Below, piece after piece: positions 1 through 6,950 of a stretch of DNA of 10,796 bases (position 1 is its first letter; each line of letters opens with the position of its first letter). A program made the position numbers and the translations under genes. Source of the DNA: an uncultured beta proteobacterium (GTDB lineage: Bacteria > Pseudomonadota > Gammaproteobacteria > Burkholderiales > Burkholderiaceae_C); the NCBI GenBank assembly GCA_903927495.1, contig CAIYNH010000407.1:1-10796 (forward strand), given 5' to 3'. Under the pieces are notes generated by a model, which had not been told where the DNA came from, searched no databases, and was given only the letters and a program-made list of their open reading frames with translations.

Positions 1-543
1 ATCACCCGGACTGGGTCGCTGGGTGATGTGATGAAGGAATCAGTTGAAGCGGCGCGCACTGTGGTTCGCAGCCGTTCACATCGCCTGGGTATCAAAGATG
101 AGTTCTTTGAGAAGAAAGATATTCATATCCATGTGCCTGATGGCGCGACACCTAAGGATGGACCTAGCGCAGGAGCAGCCATGACGACGGCTTTTGTATC
201 AGCCATGACGGGAATTCCAGTAAGGTGTAATGTCGCCATGACTGGTGAAATCACCCTGCGGGGAGAAGTAACAGCAATTGGCGGCTTGAAAGAAAAATTA
301 TTGGCTGCTTTGCGTGGAGATATTAAGACCGTCTTGATTCCCGAGGACAACGCTAAAGATTTACAGGACATCCCTGAAAACGTAAAGAATGGCCTTGAAA
401 TCGTGCCTGTGCGGTGGATTGACAAAGTGCTTGAAATTGCACTTGAAAGAATGCCCACACCTCTGCCTGATGACGAGCCCGTAACTATTGCGCTAGAGGT
501 TTCTCATACTGAAACTCCACTGAATGACTTTATAAAACACTAA
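1..543 (+). CDS. lon: Lon ATP-dependent protease, C-terminal part (5' truncated by window edge)
   Basis: This is the last 180 residues of the cytoplasmic AAA+ serine protease Lon, which degrades misfolded and regulatory proteins. The frame is open from base 1, and the truncation is the window edge, not a broken gene. The fragment is the S16 protease domain. The motif PKDGPSAG places the nucleophile at fragment residue Ser56. The motif GGLKEKL gives the general base at Lys99. The 43-residue spacing equals that of the E. coli Ser679/Lys722 dyad. The segments TGEITLRG and KTVLIPEDN are also typical of Lon. The ATPase and N-terminal substrate-binding domains would lie to the left of the window. 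The gene ends at a TAA and converges on the pilin gene, separated by a hairpin. I see no internal damage. Confidence 0.97.
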   Translation: MTRTGSLGDVMKESVEAARTVVRSRSHRLGIKDEFFEKKDIHIHVPDGATPKDGPSAGAAMTTAFVSAMTGIPVRCNVAMTGEITLRGEVTAIGGLKEKLLAALRGDIKTVLIPEDNAKDLQDIPENVKNGLEIVPVRWIDKVLEIALERMPTPLPDDEPVTIALEVSHTETPLNDFIKH

Positions 544-548
544 CCAAT

Positions 549-577
549 TGTCATTGGATTGACTCAATCCAATGACA
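549..577. terminator. Perfect inverted repeat between convergent lon and pilin genes, likely bidirectional terminator
   Basis: TGTCATTGGATTGA at 549-562 is exactly complementary to 564-577, giving a stem of about 13 bp with a three-base loop. It starts six bases after the lon stop and ends 11 bases before the pilin stop. The flank on the plus side has only a short T run (GTTTC). The flank on the minus side reads ATTGGTTAGTGTTTT, which is richer in T. A shared terminator for both convergent genes is inferred. Confidence 0.7.
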
Positions 578-588
578 GTTTCAGGCAT

Positions 589-1011
589 CTATTTGCACGA
601 AGCTGGGAGGTACTTCGACAAGATGTTACCTGAGCAGACCCAGCCAACTTGCCCATTGGAACCATAGGTACCCGTCATGGTGATAGTGCTACCAGTAATG
701 GCTGCATCGCCTCGTGCAATGGCAGTGACAACGCCGGTGCTGCCAACAAGTGCATAAGCGGTAGACGACACATACTTGGAAGACATTGATGCCAGTGTCA
801 AGCTAGCCGTTGCAGGCATAGTACCCATGGCAGCAGCCGACTCGGCCACAGAAACCGTACCCGCAGACGCGGCTAAAATTACTTCAGAGACCTTGGCGCG
901 AACTGTGTAATCCTGATAAGCGGGCAATGCCACCGCAGCCAAGACACCAATAATCGCCACGACGATCATCAATTCGATCAAGGTAAAACCTTTTTGTACT
1001 GAACGTTTCAT
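589..1011 (-). CDS. Type IV major pilin (PilA/PilE-like prepilin)
   Basis: This 140-residue protein is a type IV prepilin, the subunit polymerised into surface pili used for twitching, adhesion or DNA uptake. The leader MKRSVQKG is followed by FTLIELM, the class III signal cut by PilD after Gly8, which leaves N-methylated Phe as mature residue 1. Glu13 (mature Glu5) is the conserved assembly residue. Hydrophobic residues 9-30 form the N-terminal helix. Near the C terminus, Cys126 and Cys139 bracket the disulfide-bonded D-region, 12 residues between the cysteines, ending in CK. The length matches short pilins of betaproteobacteria. The ATG is preceded by AAGGAG at 1018-1023, six bases upstream. 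The gene stands alone, without assembly genes nearby, which is common for the major pilin. The exact symbol (pilA or pilE) cannot be decided. Confidence 0.93.
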   Translation of the reverse strand: MKRSVQKGFTLIELMIVVAIIGVLAAVALPAYQDYTVRAKVSEVILAASAGTVSVAESAAAMGTMPATASLTLASMSSKYVSSTAYALVGSTGVVTAIARGDAAITGSTITMTGTYGSNGQVGWVCSGNILSKYLPASCK

Positions 1012-1123
1012 AAGTAGCTCCTTACACCTTCAAAAGAAATTCCAAAATCACCTTTGCTAGCACCATACTGACCTCAAAAAACAGTTGCTCTACAGCCTTT
1101 TGGAGTCTTGAAATGCCCTCGTA

Positions 1124-1140
1124 TAACAAGTTACTTGCCA
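1124..1140 (-). promoter_or_regulatory. Candidate sigma-54 (-24/-12) promoter of the pilin gene
   Basis: Read on the minus strand, the sequence is TGGCAAGTAACTTGTTA. It contains TGGCAAG as a -24 element, four bases, then TTGTT in place of the -12 consensus TTGCW. The spacing matches the sigma-54 rule. The one important deviation is T for C in the GC doublet. Transcription would begin near 1113, leaving a leader of about 100 bases before the pilin ATG. Pilin genes in several proteobacteria depend on sigma-54 with PilR, which makes this plausible. No PilR or IHF site was identified with confidence. Confidence 0.4.
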
Positions 1141-1280
1141 GTAAACACGCACTGAGCAACCCCATAATCTTCAAAGATTTAACCGTGAACAGGAATCATG
1201 TTTTGACATCCCAATCCACATCTGGCTTGTTTCAGGTGATCATTTCATCATGAACTCGTGTTAAGAACTAGGACAATTTA

Positions 1281-1307
1281 TTAATTAACTTCAAAATTCA
1301 TGAATTT
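1281..1307. repeat. Two AT-rich palindromes in a very AT-rich island
   Basis: TTAATTAA at 1281-1288 and AAATTCATGAATTT at 1294-1307 are perfect palindromes six bases apart, inside 1261-1320, which has 12 G or C in 60 bases. They lie about 150 bases upstream of the candidate pilin promoter. They could be a dimeric regulator site or a nucleoid-protein target. The function is not shown by the sequence. Confidence 0.45.
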
Positions 1308-1402
1308 ATGTTAATCTTGACTCTCAAAAGCAACAATTTCCCGTCGAAGTCACCCAATCCCAATGGAGCAATCGATTATTTTCACAAGACGCAGCTCGCA
1401 GC

Positions 1403-1488
1403 TCAGCGTCCTCAAAGTGAGGGCTGAATCCGGGTGTACTCAAGGCTGAGTACATTCAAATCGTGAATGGGATCGAGGCCTGACTCGA
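1403..1488. repeat. Cluster of adjacent small hairpins downstream of the stator operon
   Basis: Four inverted repeats lie in tandem. CCTCA/TGAGG at 1410-1422 is flanked by TCAG/CTGA at 1403-1427. TGTACTCA-AGGC-TGAGTACA at 1435-1454 has an 8-bp stem. CATTC/GAATG lies at 1453-1469. TCGAG/CTCGA lies at 1473-1488 and ends two bases before the MotB-type stop codon. None is followed by a clear T tract. They may end transcription of the minus-strand operon, stabilise its 3' end, or form a structured RNA. Confidence 0.5.
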
Positions 1489-1489
1489 A

Positions 1490-2284
1490 TTACTCTTCAT
1501 CCTTACGCGGTAACTCCAGTATCAGTTCTACCCGCCGGTTTGCGCGTTGACCTTCCTCGGTACTATTGGGCGCAATCGGACGGGTATCTGCATAGCCTAT
1601 GGCGCGCAAGCGCGTAGGCTGGATGCTGCGGATTTGCAGATGACGCACAACACTGGCAGCTCGCCCTGCAGAAAGCTCCCAATTGGATGGGTATTTGACC
1701 GTATTGATGGGAGTGTTGTCGGCGTGACCTTCCACCACAATGTTGTAGTCCCTGGCAATATCAAAACTTGGCAGCAGGGTATCCAGAAGTTCCAGTCCTT
1801 CAATTGTCAGACCCACATCACCCGAGGCAAACAAAAGTTCGCTATTGATGCGAAAACGCACCGTGCTCAACCCTTTGATCACCTCCACGCGCGTGCCAAA
1901 TTGGTCAACACGCAATTCCTTCAAAGGATGGGGAGGCAACAGCGGAGGGACAACACTCCCTTTAGCAATCAGAGACGAAGGGCCCGGCGCAGATGCAGCG
2001 CCTGCTGCAACTGATTGGTTTGCCTGAGTTAGTTTCGACTTGGACGCACGAAGTTCACTGAAGGCCAACATGACAAGCATCATGACCAACAGCAGGGTCA
2101 CGACATCAAGGTAGGTCAGTTGCCAGCTATTGTCTTCGGGAGTAACTATTTCCTCGTGCGGAGAATGGGCGAAGCGACCTTCGTGCATGCTTTTTTTCTT
2201 TTGCATAGCTCGTGCCGCAAGCAGTTCGGCCACACCAGGCTTCCAGGCCAGTCGGTAATCAATATAGTTGATCTTGTCTGGCAT
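1490..2284 (-). CDS. MotB-type stator protein with OmpA-like peptidoglycan-binding domain
   Basis: This 264-residue inner-membrane protein resembles MotB, the stator subunit that anchors an ion channel to peptidoglycan. From the chosen start, residues 1-54 are a basic, cytoplasmic segment, longer than the roughly 28 residues of E. coli MotB. Residues 55-75 form one membrane helix. In it TYLD carries Asp60, at the place of the proton-binding MotB Asp32. A linker rich in Pro and Ala follows. The OmpA-like domain contains VVEGHADNTP (173-182), LSAGRA (194-199) and NRRVEL (249-254), the peptidoglycan-contact motifs. The ATG at 2284 was chosen over an in-frame TTG at 2317, because AAGGGG lies seven bases upstream and it starts four bases after the MotA-type stop. 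The flagellar role is inferred; the ion used is unknown. The gene could be called motB, motD or pomB. Confidence 0.88.
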   Translation of the reverse strand: MPDKINYIDYRLAWKPGVAELLAARAMQKKKSMHEGRFAHSPHEEIVTPEDNSWQLTYLDVVTLLLVMMLVMLAFSELRASKSKLTQANQSVAAGAASAPGPSSLIAKGSVVPPLLPPHPLKELRVDQFGTRVEVIKGLSTVRFRINSELLFASGDVGLTIEGLELLDTLLPSFDIARDYNIVVEGHADNTPINTVKYPSNWELSAGRAASVVRHLQIRSIQPTRLRAIGYADTRPIAPNSTEEGQRANRRVELILELPRKDEE

Positions 2285-2288
2285 AGGA

Positions 2289-3116
2289 TCACCCCTTGGA
2301 TGAGGGTTCTGAATCAACCCCTTTGCTGCTTGGTTTTAGCACTGAGCCATCAAATATTTCGTTTTCATAATGTGCAACAAATGATTTCAAGGTTTCCCGC
2401 ATCAGCGTGGGACTACTCTTGGCGCACATCATGGAAATCCCTTGCAATACCATGTTCATCAAAATCAGGCGTTGCTCGGTTCGACGTTCAAGCCTTACAG
2501 CTACCGGTCTAAACAACAGGTTCGACAGCAAAATACCGTACAGGGTTGTCATCAAGGCCAAGGCCAGGTTGCCGCCGAAAGCTTGCATGTCTCCGTTACC
2601 CATATTGCCCATCACATTGACCAAACCAACCAGAGTTCCCAACATGCCAAAGGCTGGTGCATAGTTGGCCATGAGACGAAATAATTGTGCTTCTGCAGCC
2701 TCGCGAGTGCGTAGTCGCGAAATGCGCCACTGCAATAAATCCAGGATATCCTGCTCTGGTACTCGATCAATAATCAGTTGCACACCCGTACGTAAAAACG
2801 GGTTGGTGACACCCAAGAGCGCTTGCTCCACCGCACGCGAATCGCCATGAAGCCAGATCTTGGCAATCTGCACCAACTCACTGATGTCATTTTGCGTGTC
2901 CAAATGCTCATCGCGCAGCACCGTGCGAAACAGTCCAAATGCACGAACCACGTCCCTTAACGGATAGCTCAAGAACGTAGCGGCCATAGTGCCACCCAAT
3001 ACGATGGCAAGACTTGGCCAATCCACATAAAGCCGAGGATCATCTGCCGTAAAAAACAAGATGATTCCCATTAATAGGGCACTGGTCACTATTCCAATCA
3101 AGGTCGACGGGTTCAT
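2289..3116 (-). CDS. PomA/MotA-type stator channel protein
   Basis: This 275-residue protein belongs to the MotA/PomA family, the four-helix stator subunit that couples ion flow to rotation. Helices fall at about residues 5-22, 33-50, 150-170 and 183-203. The motif APAFGMLGTLVGLV (153-166) carries the conserved helix-3 proline. MTTLYGILLSN (189-199) with Pro204 resembles PomA/MotC more than E. coli MotA, and the length also fits PomA-type proteins. The ATG at 3116 has GGGAG seven bases upstream and begins like PomA; an in-frame TTG at 3158 has no such support. It lies 51 bases after yejB and just before the MotB-type gene, so co-transcription is likely. The C terminus holds PSSKG twice (262-266 and 271-275), a tail not essential to the family as far as I know. 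No other flagellar gene is in view. Confidence 0.9.
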   Translation of the reverse strand: MNPSTLIGIVTSALLMGIILFFTADDPRLYVDWPSLAIVLGGTMAATFLSYPLRDVVRAFGLFRTVLRDEHLDTQNDISELVQIAKIWLHGDSRAVEQALLGVTNPFLRTGVQLIIDRVPEQDILDLLQWRISRLRTREAAEAQLFRLMANYAPAFGMLGTLVGLVNVMGNMGNGDMQAFGGNLALALMTTLYGILLSNLLFRPVAVRLERRTEQRLILMNMVLQGISMMCAKSSPTLMRETLKSFVAHYENEIFDGSVLKPSSKGVDSEPSSKG

Positions 3117-3167
3117 CCAATAACTCCCAAAAACAGCGCGGGATCGGCTCACGCTCAACTGTGAAAG

Positions 3168-4202
3168 CTAGTCAAATTTGACACGCGGATCCACCCAGAC
3201 ATAGGACAAATCAGAAATGAGTTTGGTCACCAAACCAATCAGGGTAAAAAAGTAGAGCGTGCCCAGCACCACTGGATAGTCGCGTCGGATCACACTCTCG
3301 TAACTCAAGAAACCCAAACCATCAAGTGAAAACAGTGTCTCAATTAACAGAGAACCGGTAAAAAATGCCCCAATGAACGCCGCTGGAAAACCCGTGATGA
3401 TAGGAATCAATGCATTGCGAAAAACATGACCCCAAAGTACTTGGCGCTCATCAAGCCCTTTGGCCCTTGCAGTGACAACATATTGTTTTCGAATTTCTTC
3501 CAGAAAAGCGTTTTTGGTCAGCATGGTGGTGACAGCAAAACTGCCAAGCACCATCGCAGTCACAGGCATCGCTATGTGCCACAGATAGTCGGCGACTTGA
3601 GCTCCCCAACTCAGTTCATCCCAATTGCTCGATGTCAGACCGCGCAGCGGAAACCATTGTAATTGTCCACCAAATATGACCAGCAAAGCTACCCCAAGCA
3701 CGAAGCCTGGTATGGCATAGCCCAACAACACCAGCAGTGTGGTGACAAAATCAAATCGCGAACCGGCACGCACAGCCTTGGCGACACCCAACGGTACAGC
3801 GATCAGGTAACTGATGAAAAACGTCCACAGACCCAAGCTGATGGACACTGGTAATTTCTCCCACATCAGTTGCGAAACGCTTTTGTTCTGAAAAAAGCTT
3901 CGCCCCAGATCAAAACACGCAAACTGACTCAGCATCTGGAAAAAACGTTCGTGCGCAGGTTTGTCAAAGCCATACAACGCCTTGATCTGTTCAATGCGCT
4001 TGGGATCCACGCCTTGTGCTCCGCGGTAGCTTAAGCCCCCACCTTCCGCAACCGCTCCTTTACCCGTACCCACTTTGGCCTCGGCCAAGTACTGCTCGAC
4101 CGGCCCTCCAGGGACAAACTGAATGACCACAAAAGTGAGCAGTAGCACACCCAGCAGCGTGGGAATCATCAGCAACAGGCGTTTTAGAATGTAACTCAGC
4201 AT
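3168..4202 (-). CDS. yejB: YejB-type peptide ABC transporter permease
   Basis: This 344-residue inner-membrane permease matches YejB, one half of the channel of the YejABEF importer. That importer takes up oligopeptides and, in enterobacteria, microcin C. Residues 8-30 form the first helix, followed by the loop PGGPVEQ. A long periplasmic insertion contains YRGAQGVDPKRI and YGFDKP, as in E. coli YejB. Further helices span roughly 120-140, 155-178, 208-228, 265-290 and 312-332. The cytoplasmic EAA loop, YVVTARAKGLDERQ (241-254) followed by VFRNAL (260-265), is where the ATPase docks. The C terminus ends VDPRVKFD, matching the family. The ATG starts three bases after the yejA stop, suggesting translational coupling. 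The second permease and ATPase needed for transport are not downstream; the stator genes follow instead. Confidence 0.95.
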   Translation of the reverse strand: MLSYILKRLLLMIPTLLGVLLLTFVVIQFVPGGPVEQYLAEAKVGTGKGAVAEGGGLSYRGAQGVDPKRIEQIKALYGFDKPAHERFFQMLSQFACFDLGRSFFQNKSVSQLMWEKLPVSISLGLWTFFISYLIAVPLGVAKAVRAGSRFDFVTTLLVLLGYAIPGFVLGVALLVIFGGQLQWFPLRGLTSSNWDELSWGAQVADYLWHIAMPVTAMVLGSFAVTTMLTKNAFLEEIRKQYVVTARAKGLDERQVLWGHVFRNALIPIITGFPAAFIGAFFTGSLLIETLFSLDGLGFLSYESVIRRDYPVVLGTLYFFTLIGLVTKLISDLSYVWVDPRVKFD

Positions 4203-4205
4203 AAT

Positions 4206-6020
4206 TTATTTGGCCCACCAGGTATCAATTGCCCAGCCTTCACCCTGCGTGTAGGGCGGCATGGCTGGCGGCTGATTCAACCGCCAGTTGTTGTAAACGA
4301 TGCGGTGCGTTGGAGCCGACCACTGCGGTATCAGCACATGACTGTGCGCGATCAAGCGCTCCAGCGCCCGGCAAGCGGGCAACAGTTCAGCCTTGGTATT
4401 GGCACTGGTCATCTGGCCAATCAAAGCGTCAACGGCCAGGCTCTTGGTACCCGACATGTTGCCTGAGTCTTCTTGGTCAGCGGCTTTGGCACCAAACAAG
4501 TCCGCGTATTCCTGCCCGGGGTTGTGGGTACCGCCGTAAGCCAGCGAGGTGATGTCAAACTCAAATTTTTGCAAGCGCTGCTGGTACAGGGCGAAGTCAA
4601 CCGGGCGAAAGTTCAAGGTGATGCCTAATTTCTCCAGATTGCGCGCCCAGGGGGTCACCACACGCGCACTGCCTTCATTGCTGTCAAGGTACTCGATCTC
4701 AAAAGTTTTGTCTTGCGCGTTGCGCAACTTGCCATTGCGCACTTCCCAGCCAGCATCTTTTAACAAGGTTTGCGCTTGTCGCAGATTGGCGCGCAGAGAA
4801 GAAGGCGCATCAGTGCGAGGAGGTGATGTCATCGCACCAAATACCGAAGCGGGCAATACAACGCGCCAAGGTTCGAGCAGCACCAGTTCTTGTGCCGACG
4901 GCAAACCCTTAGCCTGGCAATCGGTGTTACCAAACAAGCCGTTCACGCGCTGATAAGCGTTGTAAAACAACTGCCGATTCATCCACTCATAGTCAAGTGC
5001 CAAGCCAAGTGCCTGGCGCACCCGAGCATCCGCGAACAAATTACGTCTGGTATTGATGACATAGCTCTGAAAACCTGTTGGCAAGCGATGCTGGTATTCG
5101 CGCTTGACCAGTTCGCCGGAATCAAAACGCTTGCCATTGACGCGCCTTGCCCAGTCACCAGCCGAGAAAAAGCGCATCAAGTCAAACTCACCTGCCTTCA
5201 AGGCTTCCAGGCGCGCAGTACCATCTTTGTAAATCTTGACGGTGATGCGGTCAAAGTTGGCGGTACCACGGCGTACATTGATCTCTTTGGCCCAATAATT
5301 TGGGTCACGCACGTAAGTAATGTCTTTGCCAAAGCGAACAGCGCCAATTTTGTACGGACCACTGCCAACAGGGATGTCAGTCACAATCTGGTCAAAGGAT
5401 TTAAGCTTACCACCCTCCATGCCCCAAGCCCGGCTAAACACAGGCAAACCTCCCACTGTTAGCGGCAATTCACGATTCGGTTTTTTGAAACGGTAACGCA
5501 ATGTGTGCTGATCCAGCACATCCAGTCCTGCGACCTCTTGCAACATAGTCTTATAAGCCGGCGAGGTATAGGGTCCCAACAGCGCATCAAAACTGTGCTT
5601 TACATCATCGGCAAGTACCGGATCGCCGTTGTGAAAACGCGCTTGTGGTCGCAAGGTAAAAATAGCGCTCAAACCGTCGCGTGCCACCGTCACATCCTGC
5701 GCCAGGAGTCCATAGCCAGAGCCGGTCTCGTCCAATGCACCGGCTAGCAGAGTGTCAAACATCAGGTCAGACAAGTAGGCTGGTGCCGAACCCTTGATTG
5801 TGAAGGGATTGTATTTATCGAAGGTTGACACGCGCAAGTTGCTCACAAGGCGCAGTTCACCACCTTTGGGTGCGACTGGATTTACGTAATCAAAATGCGT
5901 GAAATTGACCGGATATTTCAAGTCCCCCCAGAGCGCGTAGCCATGCGCCGCCCAAACAGGATTGACACAACTCAAGGCCAAAAAACATAACAGACTGCGC
6001 ATGCGACAATTCTGCATCAT
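4206..6020 (-). CDS. yejA: YejA-type periplasmic peptide-binding protein
   Basis: This protein of about 604 residues is a family 5 solute-binding protein that would capture peptides in the periplasm and deliver them to YejB. A basic start with Arg6 and Arg8 precedes a hydrophobic stretch (10-23), with a likely signal peptidase I cut after VWA (22-24). Matches to E. coli YejA include HFDYVNPVAPKGG near the mature N terminus, GSGPYKIG, LKAGEFDL, LDYEWMNRQLFYNA and the end IDTWWAK. The start is uncertain. ATGs at 6020 and 6017, another at 6002 and a GTG at 6044 are all in frame, and none has a good ribosome binding site; 6020 gives a normal signal peptide. It is the first gene of the minus-strand run and diverges from fabI. 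LALSC resembles a lipobox but has Ala at -3, so a lipoprotein is unlikely. Confidence 0.93.
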   Translation of the reverse strand: MMQNCRMRSLLCFLALSCVNPVWAAHGYALWGDLKYPVNFTHFDYVNPVAPKGGELRLVSNLRVSTFDKYNPFTIKGSAPAYLSDLMFDTLLAGALDETGSGYGLLAQDVTVARDGLSAIFTLRPQARFHNGDPVLADDVKHSFDALLGPYTSPAYKTMLQEVAGLDVLDQHTLRYRFKKPNRELPLTVGGLPVFSRAWGMEGGKLKSFDQIVTDIPVGSGPYKIGAVRFGKDITYVRDPNYWAKEINVRRGTANFDRITVKIYKDGTARLEALKAGEFDLMRFFSAGDWARRVNGKRFDSGELVKREYQHRLPTGFQSYVINTRRNLFADARVRQALGLALDYEWMNRQLFYNAYQRVNGLFGNTDCQAKGLPSAQELVLLEPWRVVLPASVFGAMTSPPRTDAPSSLRANLRQAQTLLKDAGWEVRNGKLRNAQDKTFEIEYLDSNEGSARVVTPWARNLEKLGITLNFRPVDFALYQQRLQKFEFDITSLAYGGTHNPGQEYADLFGAKAADQEDSGNMSGTKSLAVDALIGQMTSANTKAELLPACRALERLIAHSHVLIPQWSAPTHRIVYNNWRLNQPPAMPPYTQGEGWAIDTWWAK

Positions 6021-6097
6021 TTGTCGCTGGCCTTGGCCCTGCACAGGAGCCGATTTGGTAGTGATTTAACAGCAGCTAGAAGATTTGAGAGGTTGAT
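6021..6097. promoter_or_regulatory. Short divergent promoter region between yejA and fabI
   Basis: Only about 77 bases separate the chosen yejA start from the fabI ATG, so promoters for both genes must be packed here or overlap the 5' ends. No convincing -35/-10 pair could be picked by eye on either strand. The fabI ribosome binding site GAGAGG is at 6087-6092, five bases before its ATG. Confidence 0.5.
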
Positions 6098-6892
6098 ATG
6101 GGTTTTCTGACAGGTAAAAAATTTCTGATTACTGGTGTATTGTCCAACCGTTCCATCGCCTATGGCATTGCCAAGGCGTGCCATGAGCAAGGTGCTGAGT
6201 TGGCCTTCAGTTATGTGGGCGAACGCTTCAAAGATCGCATCACTGAATTTGCAGCTGACTTCAATTCAACCCTGATTTTTGACTGTGACGTGGGTGACGA
6301 CGCTCAAATTGACAATATGTTCAAAGACTTGTCGCACCATTGGCCAAAATTTGACGGCTTTGTGCATAGCATCGGCTTTGCACCACGGGAGGCTATCGCC
6401 GGTAATTTTCTGGATGGCTTGACCCGGGAGAACTTCCGCATTGCGCACGACATCAGTGCCTACAGTTTTCCAGCCATGGCCAAGGCCGCCCTACCCTATT
6501 TGAGCGCTACCGCCTCGCTGTTGACCATGACGTATCTGGGTGGCGTGCGCGTGGTACCAAGCTACAACACCATGGGTCTGGCGAAAGCTTCACTGGAGTC
6601 CTCCGTGCGATACCTAGCCGACGCGGTGGGTGCCAAGGGAATACGAGTCAACGGCTTGAGCGCGGGGGCTATCAAAACGCTGGCGGCCAGTGGCATCAAG
6701 GACTTCGGGAAATTGCTGAGTATTTCCGCTGCTGCCTCACCGCTTAAACGCAACGTGACGATTCATGAAGTGGGTAACGTCGCCGCCTTTTTGCTCAGTG
6801 ACCTGGCATCTGGCATGACGGGGCAGATTTCATATGTCGATTGCGGTGTCAGTCAGACCGCAGTGGCCGTGGTTGAAACAACCAGTTCTTAA
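6098..6892 (+). CDS. fabI: Enoyl-[acyl-carrier-protein] reductase (NADH), FabI
   Basis: This 264-residue cytoplasmic enzyme reduces trans-2-enoyl-ACP, the last step of each fatty-acid elongation cycle, using NADH. It is a classic short-chain dehydrogenase fold. ITGVLSNRSIAYGIA (11-25) is the variant nucleotide-binding loop. FDCDV (61-65) is the adenine-binding region. HSIGFAP (90-96) contains Gly93, the position tied to triclosan sensitivity. Tyr146, Tyr156 and Lys163 fall at exactly the E. coli FabI numbers for the active site. TLAASGIKDF (194-203) forms the substrate-binding loop. One oddity is Ala191 in SAGAIKT, where E. coli has Pro. The length equals the family norm. GAGAGG five bases before the ATG supports the start. 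The gene is divergent from yejA and convergent with the decarboxylase, so it probably forms its own unit. Confidence 0.97.
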   Translation: MGFLTGKKFLITGVLSNRSIAYGIAKACHEQGAELAFSYVGERFKDRITEFAADFNSTLIFDCDVGDDAQIDNMFKDLSHHWPKFDGFVHSIGFAPREAIAGNFLDGLTRENFRIAHDISAYSFPAMAKAALPYLSATASLLTMTYLGGVRVVPSYNTMGLAKASLESSVRYLADAVGAKGIRVNGLSAGAIKTLAASGIKDFGKLLSISAAASPLKRNVTIHEVGNVAAFLLSDLASGMTGQISYVDCGVSQTAVAVVETTSS

Positions 6893-6905
6893 TACGAAAC
6901 AGGCC

Positions 6906-6950
6906 TCTAATGTAGTGTCCTAAAGCATTAGAAGCTACTATTTTAATAGC
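6906..6950. terminator. AT-rich inverted repeats between convergent fabI and decarboxylase genes
   Basis: TCTAATG at 6906-6912 pairs with CATTAGA at 6926-6932 (7 bp, 13-base loop). A second weak hairpin, CTATT-TT-AATAG, lies at 6938-6949 with the outer GCTA/TAGC alternative at 6934-6950. The segment fills the 63-base gap between the two convergent stop codons, so a shared terminator is inferred. The string GCTACTATTTTAATAGC resembles short intergenic repeats I recall from Comamonadaceae, but this could not be checked. Confidence 0.5.

Larger units (their letters stand above)
1012..1489. other. Gene-free intergenic region between the pilin and stator genes
   Basis: No credible coding sequence is visible on either strand in these 478 bases. 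The left part holds the pilin leader and candidate sigma-54 promoter. Around 1166-1179 lies AATCTT-CA-AAGATT, an inverted repeat. The stretch 1261-1320 is only about 20% G+C and contains two palindromes. The right part, 1403-1488, holds several adjacent small hairpins just downstream of the stator operon. A tandem 7-mer, GCAGCTC repeated twice, is at 1391-1404. Confidence 0.8.

Noticed and set aside
1055..1074. Second sigma-54-like match, GG-N10-GC, on the minus strand
   Set aside because: Only the GG and GC doublets fit; the rest of the -24 element is poor, so it was not annotated.
1012..1489. tRNA, CRISPR array or insertion sequence in the largest gene-free stretch
   Set aside because: There is no cloverleaf or CCA-type acceptor, no regularly spaced direct repeats and no transposase or terminal repeats.
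1547..2014. 155-codon plus-strand frame antisense to the MotB-type gene
   Set aside because: The composition is that of a shadow frame (rich in Arg, Gln and His), without motif or ribosome binding site, and the opposite strand carries the OmpA domain.
3117..3158. N-terminal extension of the MotA-type protein from a TTG
   Set aside because: The downstream ATG at 3116 has a GGGAG site and matches the usual PomA-type N terminus.
4890..5462. 190-codon plus-strand frame antisense to yejA
   Set aside because: It lies wholly within a clear yejA homologue and shows no domain or start signal.
5960..6000. Lipoprotein signal (LALSC) in YejA
   Set aside because: The -3 position is Ala and a normal signal peptidase I site follows, so a soluble periplasmic protein is more likely.
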